64,000 nt of DNA from Thermohalobaculum sp963721105. GTDB taxonomy: Bacteria; Pseudomonadota; Alphaproteobacteria; Rhodobacterales; Rhodobacteraceae. Of the stretch, positions 8,634 to 16,805 are shown piece by piece. The notes beneath the pieces were generated by a model. That model was not told the origin of the DNA. It worked only from the letters and a program-made list of their open reading frames with translations, and did no database searches. The first letter of the stretch is position 1; each line of letters opens with the position of its first letter. The position numbers were made by a program, and so were the translations under genes. The DNA lies in contig CAVRHY010000018.1 of the NCBI GenBank assembly GCA_963721105.1, positions 124,001 to 188,000 on the forward strand, read 5' to 3'.

Positions 8634-8730
8634 TGAGAGAAGTCCGCCGGCGAGCGGATGCACCCGGCAACCCGGTCGATTCGCCGGCGTCGGGCAGCAC
8701 CGCGGTGGCAAACGCCGCAGCCCGAGGCTA

Positions 8731-9784
8731 GAGCAGGTTGCGCAATTCCCAGAGTCGTTGAAGGGATTCACGAGCTCCCGTTGATGTGCGAGTCTCGTTC
8801 CTCCACAAGATGTGGAGGGGAGAGCATGTCGCGGGCCTACTCGACGGACTTGCGGGAGCGGGTGATTGCTGCCGTGGCGGCGGGCTCATCGGCCCGGTCG
8901 GCGGCGGCGCGCTTCGGGATCGGCATTGCGACGGCGGTGCGCTGGGTCCGGCGATGGCGGGATACCGGCGAGCGGACGGCGCGTCGTCAGGGAAGCCCGA
9001 AGCGGTCGGCGCTCGACGCGCATGAGGCGTTCCTTCTCGGCCTGCTCGACGGGCAGGTGGACATCACGCTGCACGACATGCGTGCCCGCCTCGAGGAGGA
9101 GCGGGGGCACCGGGCGGCGCGAACGACGATCTGGCGGTTCTTCGCCCGGCGAGGGTTCACGGTGAAAAAAGACCGGGCACGCGAGCGAGCAGGAGCGCGC
9201 CGACGTCGCGCAAGCGCGGCTCGCCTGGTTCGCCGGCCAGCCGGAGCTCGATCCCGAGCGCCTGATCTTCATCGACGAAACCTGGTTGAACACGAAGATG
9301 GCGCGGCTGCGCGGCCGCGCCCCGCGCGGCGAGCGCCTGCGGGCGAGCCTGCCGCACGGCCACTGGCGCACGACCACCTTTGTCGCCGGGCTCAAGCTCG
9401 ACGGGATCGCGGCACCGATGGTCATCGACGGTCCGATCAACGGCGAGATCTTCCGCGTCTACGTCGAGCGGGTGCTCGTCCCGACGCTTCGTCCTGGCGA
9501 CATCGTCGTCATGGACAACCTCGGCAGCCACAAGGGCGCGGGCGTGCGCGCGGCGATCGAGGCCGCTGGCGCCGAGCTACGCTTCCTGCCGCCCTACTCG
9601 CCCGACTTCAACCCGATCGAGAACGCCTTCTCCAAGCTGAAGGCGCGGCTGCGCAAGGCCGCCGCCCGCACGCGGGACACTCTCTGGACCGCCGTCGCCG
9701 ACGCACTCGACGCCTTCTCTCCCGACGAGTGCGCCAACTACTTCACCGCCGCAGGCTACGAGCCGGAGTAGGTGGAATCTGCTC
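8731..9784 (+). mobile_element. IS630-family insertion sequence, both ends present
   Basis: The left end GAGCAGGTT begins at 8731 and the right end mirrors it, ending CTGCTC at 9784. TA dinucleotides flank both sides (8729-8730 and 9785-9786), the standard IS630/Tc1 target duplication. The element is 1,054 bp. On the left it abuts the second repeat unit; on the right it enters the final codons of dctM. Confidence 0.85.
8826..9771 (+). CDS. IS630-family transposase, two overlapping frames joined at an A6 tract
   Basis: The N-terminal frame (8826 to about 9170) encodes MSRAYSTDLRERVIAAV, a helix-turn-helix, and RWVRRWRDTGERTARRQG. The catalytic frame continues to 9771 with HASEQ, LIFIDETWLNTKMARLRG, VVMDNLGSHKG and SPDFNPIENAFSKLK, giving the DDE triad. 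The frames meet at GTG-AAAAAA-GACC (9162-9174). Unlike the first copy, which has seven A residues and needs -1, this A6 tract needs +1 (or -2). The copy is therefore either broken by loss or gain of one A or depends on slippage. The ATG at 8826 has GGAGGGGAG just upstream. Confidence 0.8.
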
Positions 9785-11066
9785 TAGCTCAGCAGCCGAG
9801 GGAGCGCGAGCGAGACGGCCGGCACGTAGGTCACAAGCATCAGCGCTACCAGGATCGCGATGTAGAACGGCCAGATCGTCTTCACGGCCTGCTCGATCTT
9901 GATGTTGCCGATGGCGCAGCCGACGAAGAGGCAGGCGCCGACCGGCGGCGTGCAGAGGCCGAGGCCGAGGTTCATGATCAGCAGGATGCCGAACTGGATC
10001 GGGTCCATGCCGGCCTCGCGCGCGACAGGCAGGAAGATCGGCGTGCAGATCAGGATCAGCGCCGCCATGTCCATGATCATGCCGAGAGCCAGCAGGATCA
10101 GGTTCAGCATCAGGAAGATGACCCGCGGGTCATCCGACAGCGCCGTCAGCAAGTAGGTCAGCTGCTCCGGCACGCGGTAGAGTGCCAGCATGTACGCGAA
10201 GGCCGAGGCGCAGCCGACCAGGATCATCACCATCGACGTCGTCCTGACCGCGCTGAGCACGGAGTTGAGGAAGGCGGTCCAGGTCAGCTCGCGATAGACG
10301 ATTCCCGTGACGAGGAGCGCGTAGATCGCGCCGAAAGCGCCCGAACTCGGTGACCGTCAGGACTCCCGACAGGACGCCGCCGACGATGATGACGGCCGTC
10401 AGCAGCCCCGGGATTGCAACAACGAAGGAAAGGGCGAGCGTGGCGAAGCCCGGAAAGGCCTCCTTCGGATAGCCGCGGCGGACGGCCACGATGTAGGCGA
10501 CCACGCCGAGACACAGGCACATCAGAATTCCCGGAACGACGCCCGCGAGGAACAGGCTGCTGACCGAGATGCCGCCGCCGGCCGCGACGGCGTAGAGGAT
10601 CATGTTGTGGCTGGGCGGGATGACGACGCCGGCGATCGACGAGGTGACCGTCACGTTGACGGCATAGTCGGCGTCGTAGCCCTTCTCCTTCATCACCGGC
10701 ATCAGGATCGCGCCGAGCGCCGAGGTGTCGGCCACCGCCGATCCCGAAATCCCGCCGAAAAGCATCGAGGCCGCGACGTTCACGACGCCCAGGCCGCCCC
10801 GCACGTTGCCGACCGCCGCCGCCGCCAGCCGCACCAGCCGGACCGCGATGCCGCCGTGCAGCATCAGCTCGCCCGCGAAGATGAAGAACGGGATGGCCAG
10901 CAGCGAGTAGACCGAGACGCCGGACAGGATGCGCTGGAAGGCGACGAACAGCGGCAGCCCCTCGTAGAGGAACGCCGCCACCGATGCGAGCCCGACCGCG
11001 AAGGCGACCGGCGCGCCGGCGATCAAGTCCGAGGGCGAACGCCCCGAAGAGGATTGCGAGGCCCAT
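9784..11066 (-). CDS. dctM: TRAP transporter large membrane subunit DctM (two frame breaks)
   Basis: The 12-helix permease of a TRAP transporter, which uses an ion gradient to import carboxylates delivered by DctP. The parts read MGLAILFGAFALGL, then LIAGAPVAFAVGLASVAAFL, FGGISGSAVADTSALG, PPSHNMILYA and finally MDMAALILICTPIFLPVA and NLGLGLCTPPVGACLFVGC, all DctM hallmarks. Frame breaks lie near 11025 (extra base in CTTG) and 10344-10345 (extra base between GVLTVTE and the following segment). Correcting both gives about 426 residues, normal for the family. The C-terminus ends LPRLLS, and its TAG stop is formed by the TA target duplication plus the first base of the IS630 element. Confidence 0.85.
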
Positions 11067-11070
11067 GCCA

Positions 11071-11591
11071 TCACTCCGCCCGGCGGCCGGTGGCGAGGCG
11101 CACGCCGGCGAAGAGGATCATCAGCCCGCCGCAGATGACGAGCGGCGCCGCGCGCCACGCCTCGGCCAGACCCAGCATCGGGATCTGCCGGTCGAGATTG
11201 CCGAGGACCAGCAGCGTGCCGTGCCACGCCATGAAGCCGCCGAAGACGATGACGTAGAGATCGGCAATCACCCGCAGCACGAGACGCGGCGCCCGCGGCA
11301 TCGCCTCGCGCACGAAGTCGATGCCGAGATGCGTGTTGCGCCAGACGCCGACCGCCGCACCGAGAAAGGCGATCCAGGCCATCAGCAGCATCGAGGACTG
11401 CTCGACCCAGGTCGGCGTGTTGTTCATGACATAGCGGCCCCAGACCAGCCAGCCGAAACTGACCACGATAAAGACGAGCGCGATGCCGGCACCACCGTGC
11501 AGTAATGCGCGATCGCGTCGAGGATCCGATCGACGGCAGCCGGGCTGCGGGGCGGGCCGGCGGGCGGGGCGCGTCGTGGCGAGGCGGGCAT
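11071..11591 (-). CDS. dctQ: TRAP transporter small membrane subunit DctQ (one frame break)
   Basis: Small four-helix subunit that pairs with DctM. The main frame reads AGIALVFIVVSFGWLVWGRY, TPTWVEQSSMLLMAWIAFLG, RNTHLGIDFV and ends RLATGRRAE. The N-terminal portion (VDRILDAIAHYCTVV) is in another frame and the join is near 11488-11491, consistent with a missing G in GGTGGTGCC. Reading across gives about 173 residues. The start chosen, ATG at 11591, is the first ATG in the N-terminal frame; there is no strong ribosome-binding site. The dctM start follows five bases after the DctQ stop codon, suggesting translational coupling. Confidence 0.78.
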
Positions 11592-11682
11592 CGGTCTGGG
11601 CGTCGGGCAAGGCAGGCCCCCTGAAGCGGTCGCGGAAAGCGCCGGGCGCCGCGGCGCCCGGCATCTGCGTCAGGGTGGCGGA

Positions 11683-12685
11683 TCAGTCGGTGGCGCGGAT
11701 CTTTTCGACCACCGCCTTGAGGTCGGGAAAGTCCTTGTAGAACTTGTCGTAGACCGACGTCATCGCATCCTGGAACGGCGTGAGGTCGCTGATCTCGTTG
11801 ACCTCGGCGCCGCCCTTGATCGCGTCCTGCTTTGCCTTCTCAGACGCATCGGACCAAAGCCCGCGCTGCTCCTTCGCCGCGTCGATCGCCGCCTGCCGGA
11901 CGATCTCCTGCTGCTCGGGCGACAGCGCGTCCCAGCTCGCCTTCGAGACGCACAGGCATTCCGGGATGATCAGGTGCTTGGTGGTCGAGTAGTACTTCGC
12001 TACCTGGAACAGGTTGTACTCGTCATAGGTCGGATAGTTGTTCTCGGCGCCGTCGACGACGCCGGTCTTGAGCGACTGGTAGACCTCGCCCATCGGCAGC
12101 GGCGTGGCGTTGCCGCCCAGCGCCGCCATCATGTCGACGTAGAGCTGGTTGTTCATCACCCGCACCTTCATGCCCTTTACGTCGGCGGGCGTGTTTATCG
12201 GGCGGGTGTTGTTGAACATGGAGCGCGAGCCCGAGTTCGAACCACGACAGCGCGACGAGGCCCTTCTCGGACATCGCGTCCGAGAATTCCTGGCCGATCG
12301 GCCCGTCCATGACGTGGTGCATCTGCTCCTCGCTGGAAAACAGGAAGGGCAGCGAGACCACGTTGGTCATCGGCACGATCGGCCCCATCGGGCCGAGGTT
12401 GAAGTTGGCGAAATCCAGCGCGCCGTTGCGGGTCTGCTCGATCGCGTCGGGCTGGTCGCCGAGAACGCCGTTGTCGTAGACCGTCAGCGTCAGCTCGCCG
12501 TTGGTCTTCTCGCTGACCGCCTTGGCAAAGTCCTGCAGCGCGACGCTGTTGGGATAGCCCGGGGCATGGATATTCCAGCCCCGCCACTCCTTGGCGCTGG
12601 CGGTCGTGGCCCACGTGGTGACGCCGGCAAGCGCAACGCCGGCGGCGAGCGCGGCAATCCGGATCGGCCTGGAATGCATGGTCAT
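11683..12685 (-). CDS. dctP: TRAP transporter periplasmic solute-binding protein DctP (one frame break)
   Basis: Secreted substrate-binding protein of about 333 residues with signal peptide MTMHSRPIRIAALAAGVALA ending near ATTASA. Family segments are FAKAVSEKTNGELTLTVYDN, LPFLFSSEEQMHHVMDG, then RPINTPADVKGMKVRVMNN and LPMGEVYQSLKTGVVDGAEN. The frame break near 12237-12241 falls in the conserved WFDSGARS-like segment: removing one base from TTCGAACTCGGG restores it. The ATG at 12685 is preceded by GGGAGGAACCAC, a good ribosome-binding site. First gene of the dctPQM operon and divergent from gntR, which probably regulates it. Neighbouring dehydrogenases and a lactonase-like gene suggest a sugar acid or similar carboxylate as substrate (inference). 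Confidence 0.85.
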
Positions 12686-12719
12686 GTGGTTCCTCCCGTT
12701 GAGGGCGCTTCCGGCCCAC

Positions 12720-12752
12720 TTGTCATACGAGTTAGCATGCATCATCATACAA
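12720..12752. promoter_or_regulatory. Candidate FadR/GntR-type operator pair in the dctP-gntR divergent region
   Basis: TTGTCATACGA (12720-12730) fits the FadR-subfamily half-palindrome TNGTNNNACNA, and TCATCATACAA (12742-12752) reads TTGTATGATGA on the other strand, one base off that pattern. The two lie within the AT-richer stretch between the divergent dctP and gntR starts, 35-65 bases upstream of dctP, where a repressor would act. The match to the consensus is from memory. Confidence 0.5.
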
Positions 12753-12816
12753 GCATCCGCGCGGAGGTCAATCGGGGCCGTGAGGCGCCGCCGACGCGGC
12801 CGGATGGAGGATGTCG

Positions 12817-13545
12817 ATGACGGAGGCGAGACAGGACGCGGGCGACGCACCGCGGCGCACGCTGACCGCCACGGTGGCGGAGCGCCTGCGCGAGGCGATC
12901 CGGACGGGCGAGCTTCGCCCAGGCGACCGGCTGCCGAGCGAGGCGGGGCTGACGCGCGCGCACGGCGTCAGCCGGACGGTGATCCGTGAAGCCATCGCCG
13001 CGCTGAGCGCGGATGGCCTTGTCGAGGCGCGCCACGGCGTCGGCGTCTTCGTGCTCAGCCCGGCGCCCGGCACGCTGCCGATGCTGCAACCGTTTGATCC
13101 GTCCAGGATTTCGTCAATCATCGAGATGCTTGAACTCCGCGCGGCCGTCGAGATCGAGGCCGCCGGGCTGGCCGCGGTGCGCCGCTCGGCGGCGCAGGAG
13201 GAGGCGCTGTTCGAGCGGCTCGAGGCGCTGGAGCAGCTGATCCGCGCGGGGAAACCGACGACCGAGGCCGATTACGCCTTCCACCTCGCGCTCGCCGATG
13301 CCGTCAACAATCCCCGCTTTCGCGAGTTCCTGGAGATGATGGGGCGCACCATCATCCCTCGGGCGACCTTCGGCGAAGATCAGCCGGAAACCGCACCCGC
13401 CGAGTATCTGGACCAGATCCAGGCCGAGCACGCGCGCCTGGCCGACGCGGTGGCGCGGCAGGACGAGGACGCGGCCCGCGAGGCGATGCGGACCCACCTC
13501 AAGGGCAGCCAGAAACGCTATCGCGACCTGATTCGGGGTCGCTGA
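12817..13545 (+). CDS. GntR-family transcriptional regulator, FadR/FCD subfamily
   Basis: A 242-residue regulator. Residues 10-75 form the winged helix-turn-helix (VAERLREAIRTGELRPGDRL, PSEAGLTRAHGVSRTVIREA, GLVEARHGVGVFV). The rest is an all-helical FCD ligand-binding domain with LELRAAVEIEAAGLAA, the metal-binding type DYAFHLALADAVNNPRF and a C-terminal helix HARLADAVARQDEDAAREAM. ATG at 12817 is chosen because GGAGG (12806-12810) lies six bases upstream; the in-frame ATG at 12811 would touch that site. It is divergent from dctP and upstream of the amidohydrolase, so it probably controls this catabolic cluster in response to a carboxylate intermediate. Confidence 0.88.
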   Translation: MTEARQDAGDAPRRTLTATVAERLREAIRTGELRPGDRLPSEAGLTRAHGVSRTVIREAIAALSADGLVEARHGVGVFVLSPAPGTLPMLQPFDPSRISSIIEMLELRAAVEIEAAGLAAVRRSAAQEEALFERLEALEQLIRAGKPTTEADYAFHLALADAVNNPRFREFLEMMGRTIIPRATFGEDQPETAPAEYLDQIQAEHARLADAVARQDEDAAREAMRTHLKGSQKRYRDLIRGR

Positions 13546-13679
13546 CAGGCTGCTTGTCGGACAACCGGGTGGCACAGTTGCGGACGAATGGCTCTGCCAC
13601 CATGACGGGGGACGCTTGATCTCCGACGAGGAACCGGCGACCGTTCCCGCCGCTCGACCGGACGCAAGGGAGGCTGGGC

Positions 13680-14549
13680 ATGACGGCGGACACGAGCCAT
13701 TCCGGCCCCGAGGCCAGGGCACCGGCCGGGACGGTCGACACGCATCTGCACATCTACGGGCCGGCGGAGCGCTATCCGGTGGCGCCGACCAGCCGGGTGC
13801 CGGTTCCGCCGAACTCGGCGCTCGATGACTATCGCCGCCTGATGGACCGGCTGGGCATCGCCCGCGCGGTCGTCGTCCAGCCCTCGGCCTACGGCGCGGA
13901 CAACCGCTGCACGATGGACGCGGTCGCGGCGCTGGGCGACCGGGCGCGCGCCGTGGTGGTGGTGACGCCGGAGGTGACTGATGCCGAGCTGGAGCGGCTG
14001 ACCGGGCTCGGCGCGGTCGGCATCCGCTTCTTCATGCTGCCGGGCGGCGTGCTGCCCTGGGAGGTGCTGGAGGAGATGGCCGCGCGCGTCCACGCCTTCG
14101 GCTGGCACGTCCAACTGCAGCTCGACGGCCGAGAGCTGGAGCCGCGGGTCCAGATGCTCCGCCGCCTGCCATGCGACCTGGTCATCGACCACACCGGCAA
14201 GTTCCTGGAACCGGTCGCGCCGGACCACCCGGGGTTCCGCGCGCTGCTGGGGCTGGTCGGGACCGGCCGCGTCTGGGTCAAGCTGTCGGCGCCCTACGAG
14301 ACCTCGCGCGAGGGACCGCCGCACTACATGGACGTCGGTCGGCTGGCGCGCAGCCTGATCCGGGCCGCGCCCGAGCGGATGGTCTGGGCATCGAACTGGC
14401 CGCATCCCTCCGCCCAGCCGAACCCGCCGGACGACGCGATGCTGCTGGAGACGATGCGGCACTGGGCCGGCGACGAGGCGGTGTTCCGGCGCATCATGGT
14501 CGACAACCCGGCGCAGCTCTACGGCTTCGCCCAGGCCGGCACGGGCTGA
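13680..14549 (+). CDS. Amidohydrolase-2 family lactonase/hydrolase (COG3618-like)
   Basis: A 289-residue TIM-barrel hydrolase related to 2-pyrone-4,6-dicarboxylate hydrolase and sugar-lactone hydrolases/isomerases. The first strand carries HxH in VDTHLHIYGPAERYP; other marks are VVQPSAYGADN, GIRFFMLPGG, LVIDHTGKF and VWVKLSAPYE. The C-terminal motif is WASNWPHP, where relatives such as LigI have Asp instead of Asn as general base. ATG 13680 has GGGAGG about five to ten bases upstream. The stop is seven bases before the dehydrogenase start, so the two are co-transcribed. Likely job: opening or rearranging a lactone in the pathway fed by the TRAP transporter (inference). Confidence 0.78.
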   Translation: MTADTSHSGPEARAPAGTVDTHLHIYGPAERYPVAPTSRVPVPPNSALDDYRRLMDRLGIARAVVVQPSAYGADNRCTMDAVAALGDRARAVVVVTPEVTDAELERLTGLGAVGIRFFMLPGGVLPWEVLEEMAARVHAFGWHVQLQLDGRELEPRVQMLRRLPCDLVIDHTGKFLEPVAPDHPGFRALLGLVGTGRVWVKLSAPYETSREGPPHYMDVGRLARSLIRAAPERMVWASNWPHPSAQPNPPDDAMLLETMRHWAGDEAVFRRIMVDNPAQLYGFAQAGTG

Positions 14550-14555
14550 CGCGGC

Positions 14556-15551
14556 ATGGCGACGGTTTTCCTGACGCACGAGCCGGAGGCGCTGGCCGTC
14601 TACTACGGCGACGCGGCCCTGGCGGCGCTGCGCGAGCTGGCCGAGGTGCGGATCAACCCGACGGGCCGCACCCTGGACACCGCGGCGCTGGTCGAGGCCG
14701 CCGCCGGGTGCGAGCTGATCGTCGGCGACGTCAACACGCCTGCCGAGGCGGCGCTGTTCGACGGGCTGCCTGACCTCGTCTCGTTCCACCGCTGCGCCGT
14801 CGACCGGCGCACGCTCGACATCGCGGCGGCCTCGCGCAACGGCGTGCTGGTGACGAACGCCAGCCCGGGCTTCGTCCCCGCGGTCACGGAACTCGTCTTC
14901 GGACTGATGATCGACCTCGCCCGCGGCGTCAGCGGCGCGGTCGCGGCGTTCCGGGCAGGCTCGGTGCCCCGGCAGCGGATGGGCGTCCAGCTCGACGGCG
15001 CCACGCTGGGTGTCATCGGCTATGGCAGCATCGGCAAACGAGTTGCCGAGCTCGGCCGCGCCTTCGGCATGACGGTGCTGGTGCACGACCCGCACAAGAC
15101 GGTGGCCGAGCCGGGCGTTCGCCAGGCGGGGCTGGAGGAGGTGTTGGCGGCCGCCGACTTCGTCATCTGCCTCGCCGTGGCGACCGAGGAGACGCGGCAC
15201 CTGATGAACGCCGAGCGCTTTGCCGCGATGAAGCCGAGCGCCTTCTTCGTCAACGTCGCACGCCCGATGCTGGTGGACGAGGCGGCGCTGGCCGAGGCGC
15301 TGCGCGCCGGCCGGATCGCCGGCGCCGCGCTGGATGTCGGAACAGGGCCCGAGATGATGCCGCCGCCCGCGCTGACCGCGCTGCCCAACGTGATCGCGAC
15401 GCCCCATGCCGGCGGGCTGACGCCGCAGGCGACGCAGTCCCAGGCGATGGAGACGGTCGAGCAGGTGCGCGCCGTGCTCTCGGGCCGGATGCCGCACAAC
15501 GCGTTGAACGCCGACGACGCGACGCGGCTGGCCCGGTTCCGCGATGGATGA
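14556..15551 (+). CDS. D-isomer-specific 2-hydroxyacid dehydrogenase
   Basis: A 331-residue NAD(P)-dependent oxidoreductase that interconverts a 2-oxoacid and a D-2-hydroxyacid. The nucleotide-binding fold shows GVIGYGSIGKRVAELGRAFG with the next acidic strand end VLVHDPHK. Active-site elements are Arg in FVNVARPMLVDEAAL, Glu in the DVGTGPE segment and His in ATPHAGGLTPQ. Start ATG 14556 follows the amidohydrolase stop by six bases, and the 3' end overlaps the next gene by four bases (ATGA), so it is the middle gene of a tight three-gene operon. Substrate not identifiable; a sugar acid is inferred from context. Confidence 0.87.
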   Translation: MATVFLTHEPEALAVYYGDAALAALRELAEVRINPTGRTLDTAALVEAAAGCELIVGDVNTPAEAALFDGLPDLVSFHRCAVDRRTLDIAAASRNGVLVTNASPGFVPAVTELVFGLMIDLARGVSGAVAAFRAGSVPRQRMGVQLDGATLGVIGYGSIGKRVAELGRAFGMTVLVHDPHKTVAEPGVRQAGLEEVLAAADFVICLAVATEETRHLMNAERFAAMKPSAFFVNVARPMLVDEAALAEALRAGRIAGAALDVGTGPEMMPPPALTALPNVIATPHAGGLTPQATQSQAMETVEQVRAVLSGRMPHNALNADDATRLARFRDG

Positions 15552-16603
15552 CGCGGCGCCACCGCATCGCGCTGGTAGGCCTCGGCATGGCGATCCGGCC
15601 GCATGCCGAGAGCTGGCAGCGGCTGGCCGACCGCGCGGAGGTCGCGTGGGCCTGGAGCCCGTCGGCGGAACGCCGCGCCGCCTTCGCCGCGCAGTACCCT
15701 TTCCCCGCCGCCGACAGCCTGGTGCAGGTGCTCGCCGACGACAGCATCACCGCCGTCGGCATCCAGGCACCGCCGAACACGCATCTCGAGCTGGTCGTGC
15801 GCTGCGCAGCGGCCGGCAAGCATGTCCTGCTGGAGAAGCCGCTCGACATCACGACGCCGCGCGCCGAGCGGCTGGTAGAAGCCTGCGAGGCTGCGGGCGT
15901 GACGCTGGGCGTCATGCTGCAGCACCGCTTCCGCCCCTCCGCCATCCGCCTGCGGGCGATGCTGGCCGACGGCGCGCTGGGGCGGATCATCGGCGGCCAT
16001 GTCTCGGTGCTGAACTGGCGCGGGCAGGACTATTACGACCAACCCGGGCGCGGCACCCTGGCGCGCGACGGCGGCGGCGTGCTGCTGACGCAGGGCATCC
16101 ACACGCTGGACCTGTTCCTGACGCTGGCGGGATCGCCGGCCGAGGTCGTGGCGCACGCGACGACGACGCCGGTGCACCGGATGGAGACCGAGGACCTGGT
16201 GACAGCCAGCCTGCGCTACGCCTCCGGCGCGCAGGTCTCGCTGATCGCGACGACGGCGGCCTATCCCGGCTTTCCCGAGGTCATCACGCTGTTCTGCGAG
16301 ACCGGCACGGCCGAGATCCGCGGCACCGCGCTGACGGCCGCCTTTCGGGACGGGCGGCGCGAGACCCACGGCATGGACGGCGCCGGCGGCGGCGCGGGCG
16401 CCGACCCGATGGATTTCCCCAGCGACTACCACCAGGCGGCAATCACGGACTTCCTCGACGCGATCGAGACCGGCCGGCCGCCCTTCGCCAGCGGTCGCGC
16501 GGCGCTGGACGTCCACCGGCTGATCGACGCGCTGCTCGCATCCGCCGGCCACGGCGGGCCAGAGTCGGTCGCGACGGGACAGGCTGGCGTCGCGACGATC
16601 TGA
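15548..16603 (+). CDS. Gfo/Idh/MocA-family oxidoreductase
   Basis: A 351-residue NAD(P)-dependent dehydrogenase. The N-terminal Rossmann fold reads HRIALVGLGMAIRPHAESW, the adenine-binding region IQAPPNTH, and the catalytic motif EKPLDI contains the usual lysine. The C-terminal alpha/beta domain includes DGGGVLLTQGIHTLDLF, where the histidine lies in the expected place, and DYHQAAITDFLDAIETGRPP. The ATG overlaps the stop of the preceding dehydrogenase (ATGA at 15548-15551). Members act on sugars, inositols or sugar acids. Last gene of the operon; the opposite-strand AbrB gene ends 202 bases downstream. Confidence 0.87.
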   Translation: MTRRHRIALVGLGMAIRPHAESWQRLADRAEVAWAWSPSAERRAAFAAQYPFPAADSLVQVLADDSITAVGIQAPPNTHLELVVRCAAAGKHVLLEKPLDITTPRAERLVEACEAAGVTLGVMLQHRFRPSAIRLRAMLADGALGRIIGGHVSVLNWRGQDYYDQPGRGTLARDGGGVLLTQGIHTLDLFLTLAGSPAEVVAHATTTPVHRMETEDLVTASLRYASGAQVSLIATTAAYPGFPEVITLFCETGTAEIRGTALTAAFRDGRRETHGMDGAGGGAGADPMDFPSDYHQAAITDFLDAIETGRPPFASGRAALDVHRLIDALLASAGHGGPESVATGQAGVATI

Positions 16604-16805
16604 CAGCACCACGCTGCCGCTCTGCCCTGCGGTCTGGTCGCCCGTGGTTGCCCGGTGAGATGCCCGCCTTTCGCGCGGATTACGGGCCGATGTGCTGCCA
16701 GGCGACGACTACCTTCTCCGCGGGCAATCGGGTACCCTGCGGCGCCAGATTGTCCTGCCGGGCAACCGGGTCAGTCCTCGGCGCGCTTCGCCGCCACGCC
16801 GCCGC

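Larger units (their letters stand above)
7670..8727 (+). repeat. Direct repeat unit 2, split by the IS5-family element
   Basis: The left half (7670-7714) repeats the lipoprotein tail: the 14-residue peptide and stop are the same, with codon changes in three Arg/Asp wobble positions. After the IS (7715-8633) the right half (8637-8727) resumes at GAGAAGTCCGCCGGCGAGCG and ends CCCGAGG like unit 1, with scattered substitutions and a few indels. The IS630 element begins two to three bases later. Confidence 0.72.

Noticed and set aside
7526..8727. CRISPR-like array
   Set aside because: Only two repeat units of about 140 bases, one split by an IS, with no short repeats and unique spacers.
9784..12685. 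True pseudogenisation of the TRAP operon
   Set aside because: Four breaks in three genes looked like decay, but similar breaks occur in glnK, amtB and phaR, and family lengths are restored by one-base corrections, so error is the simpler account.
16604..16805. Terminator between the convergent Gfo/Idh and AbrB genes
   Set aside because: Repeated CGGGCAA/GGGTA segments are present but no clean stem with a T-run.
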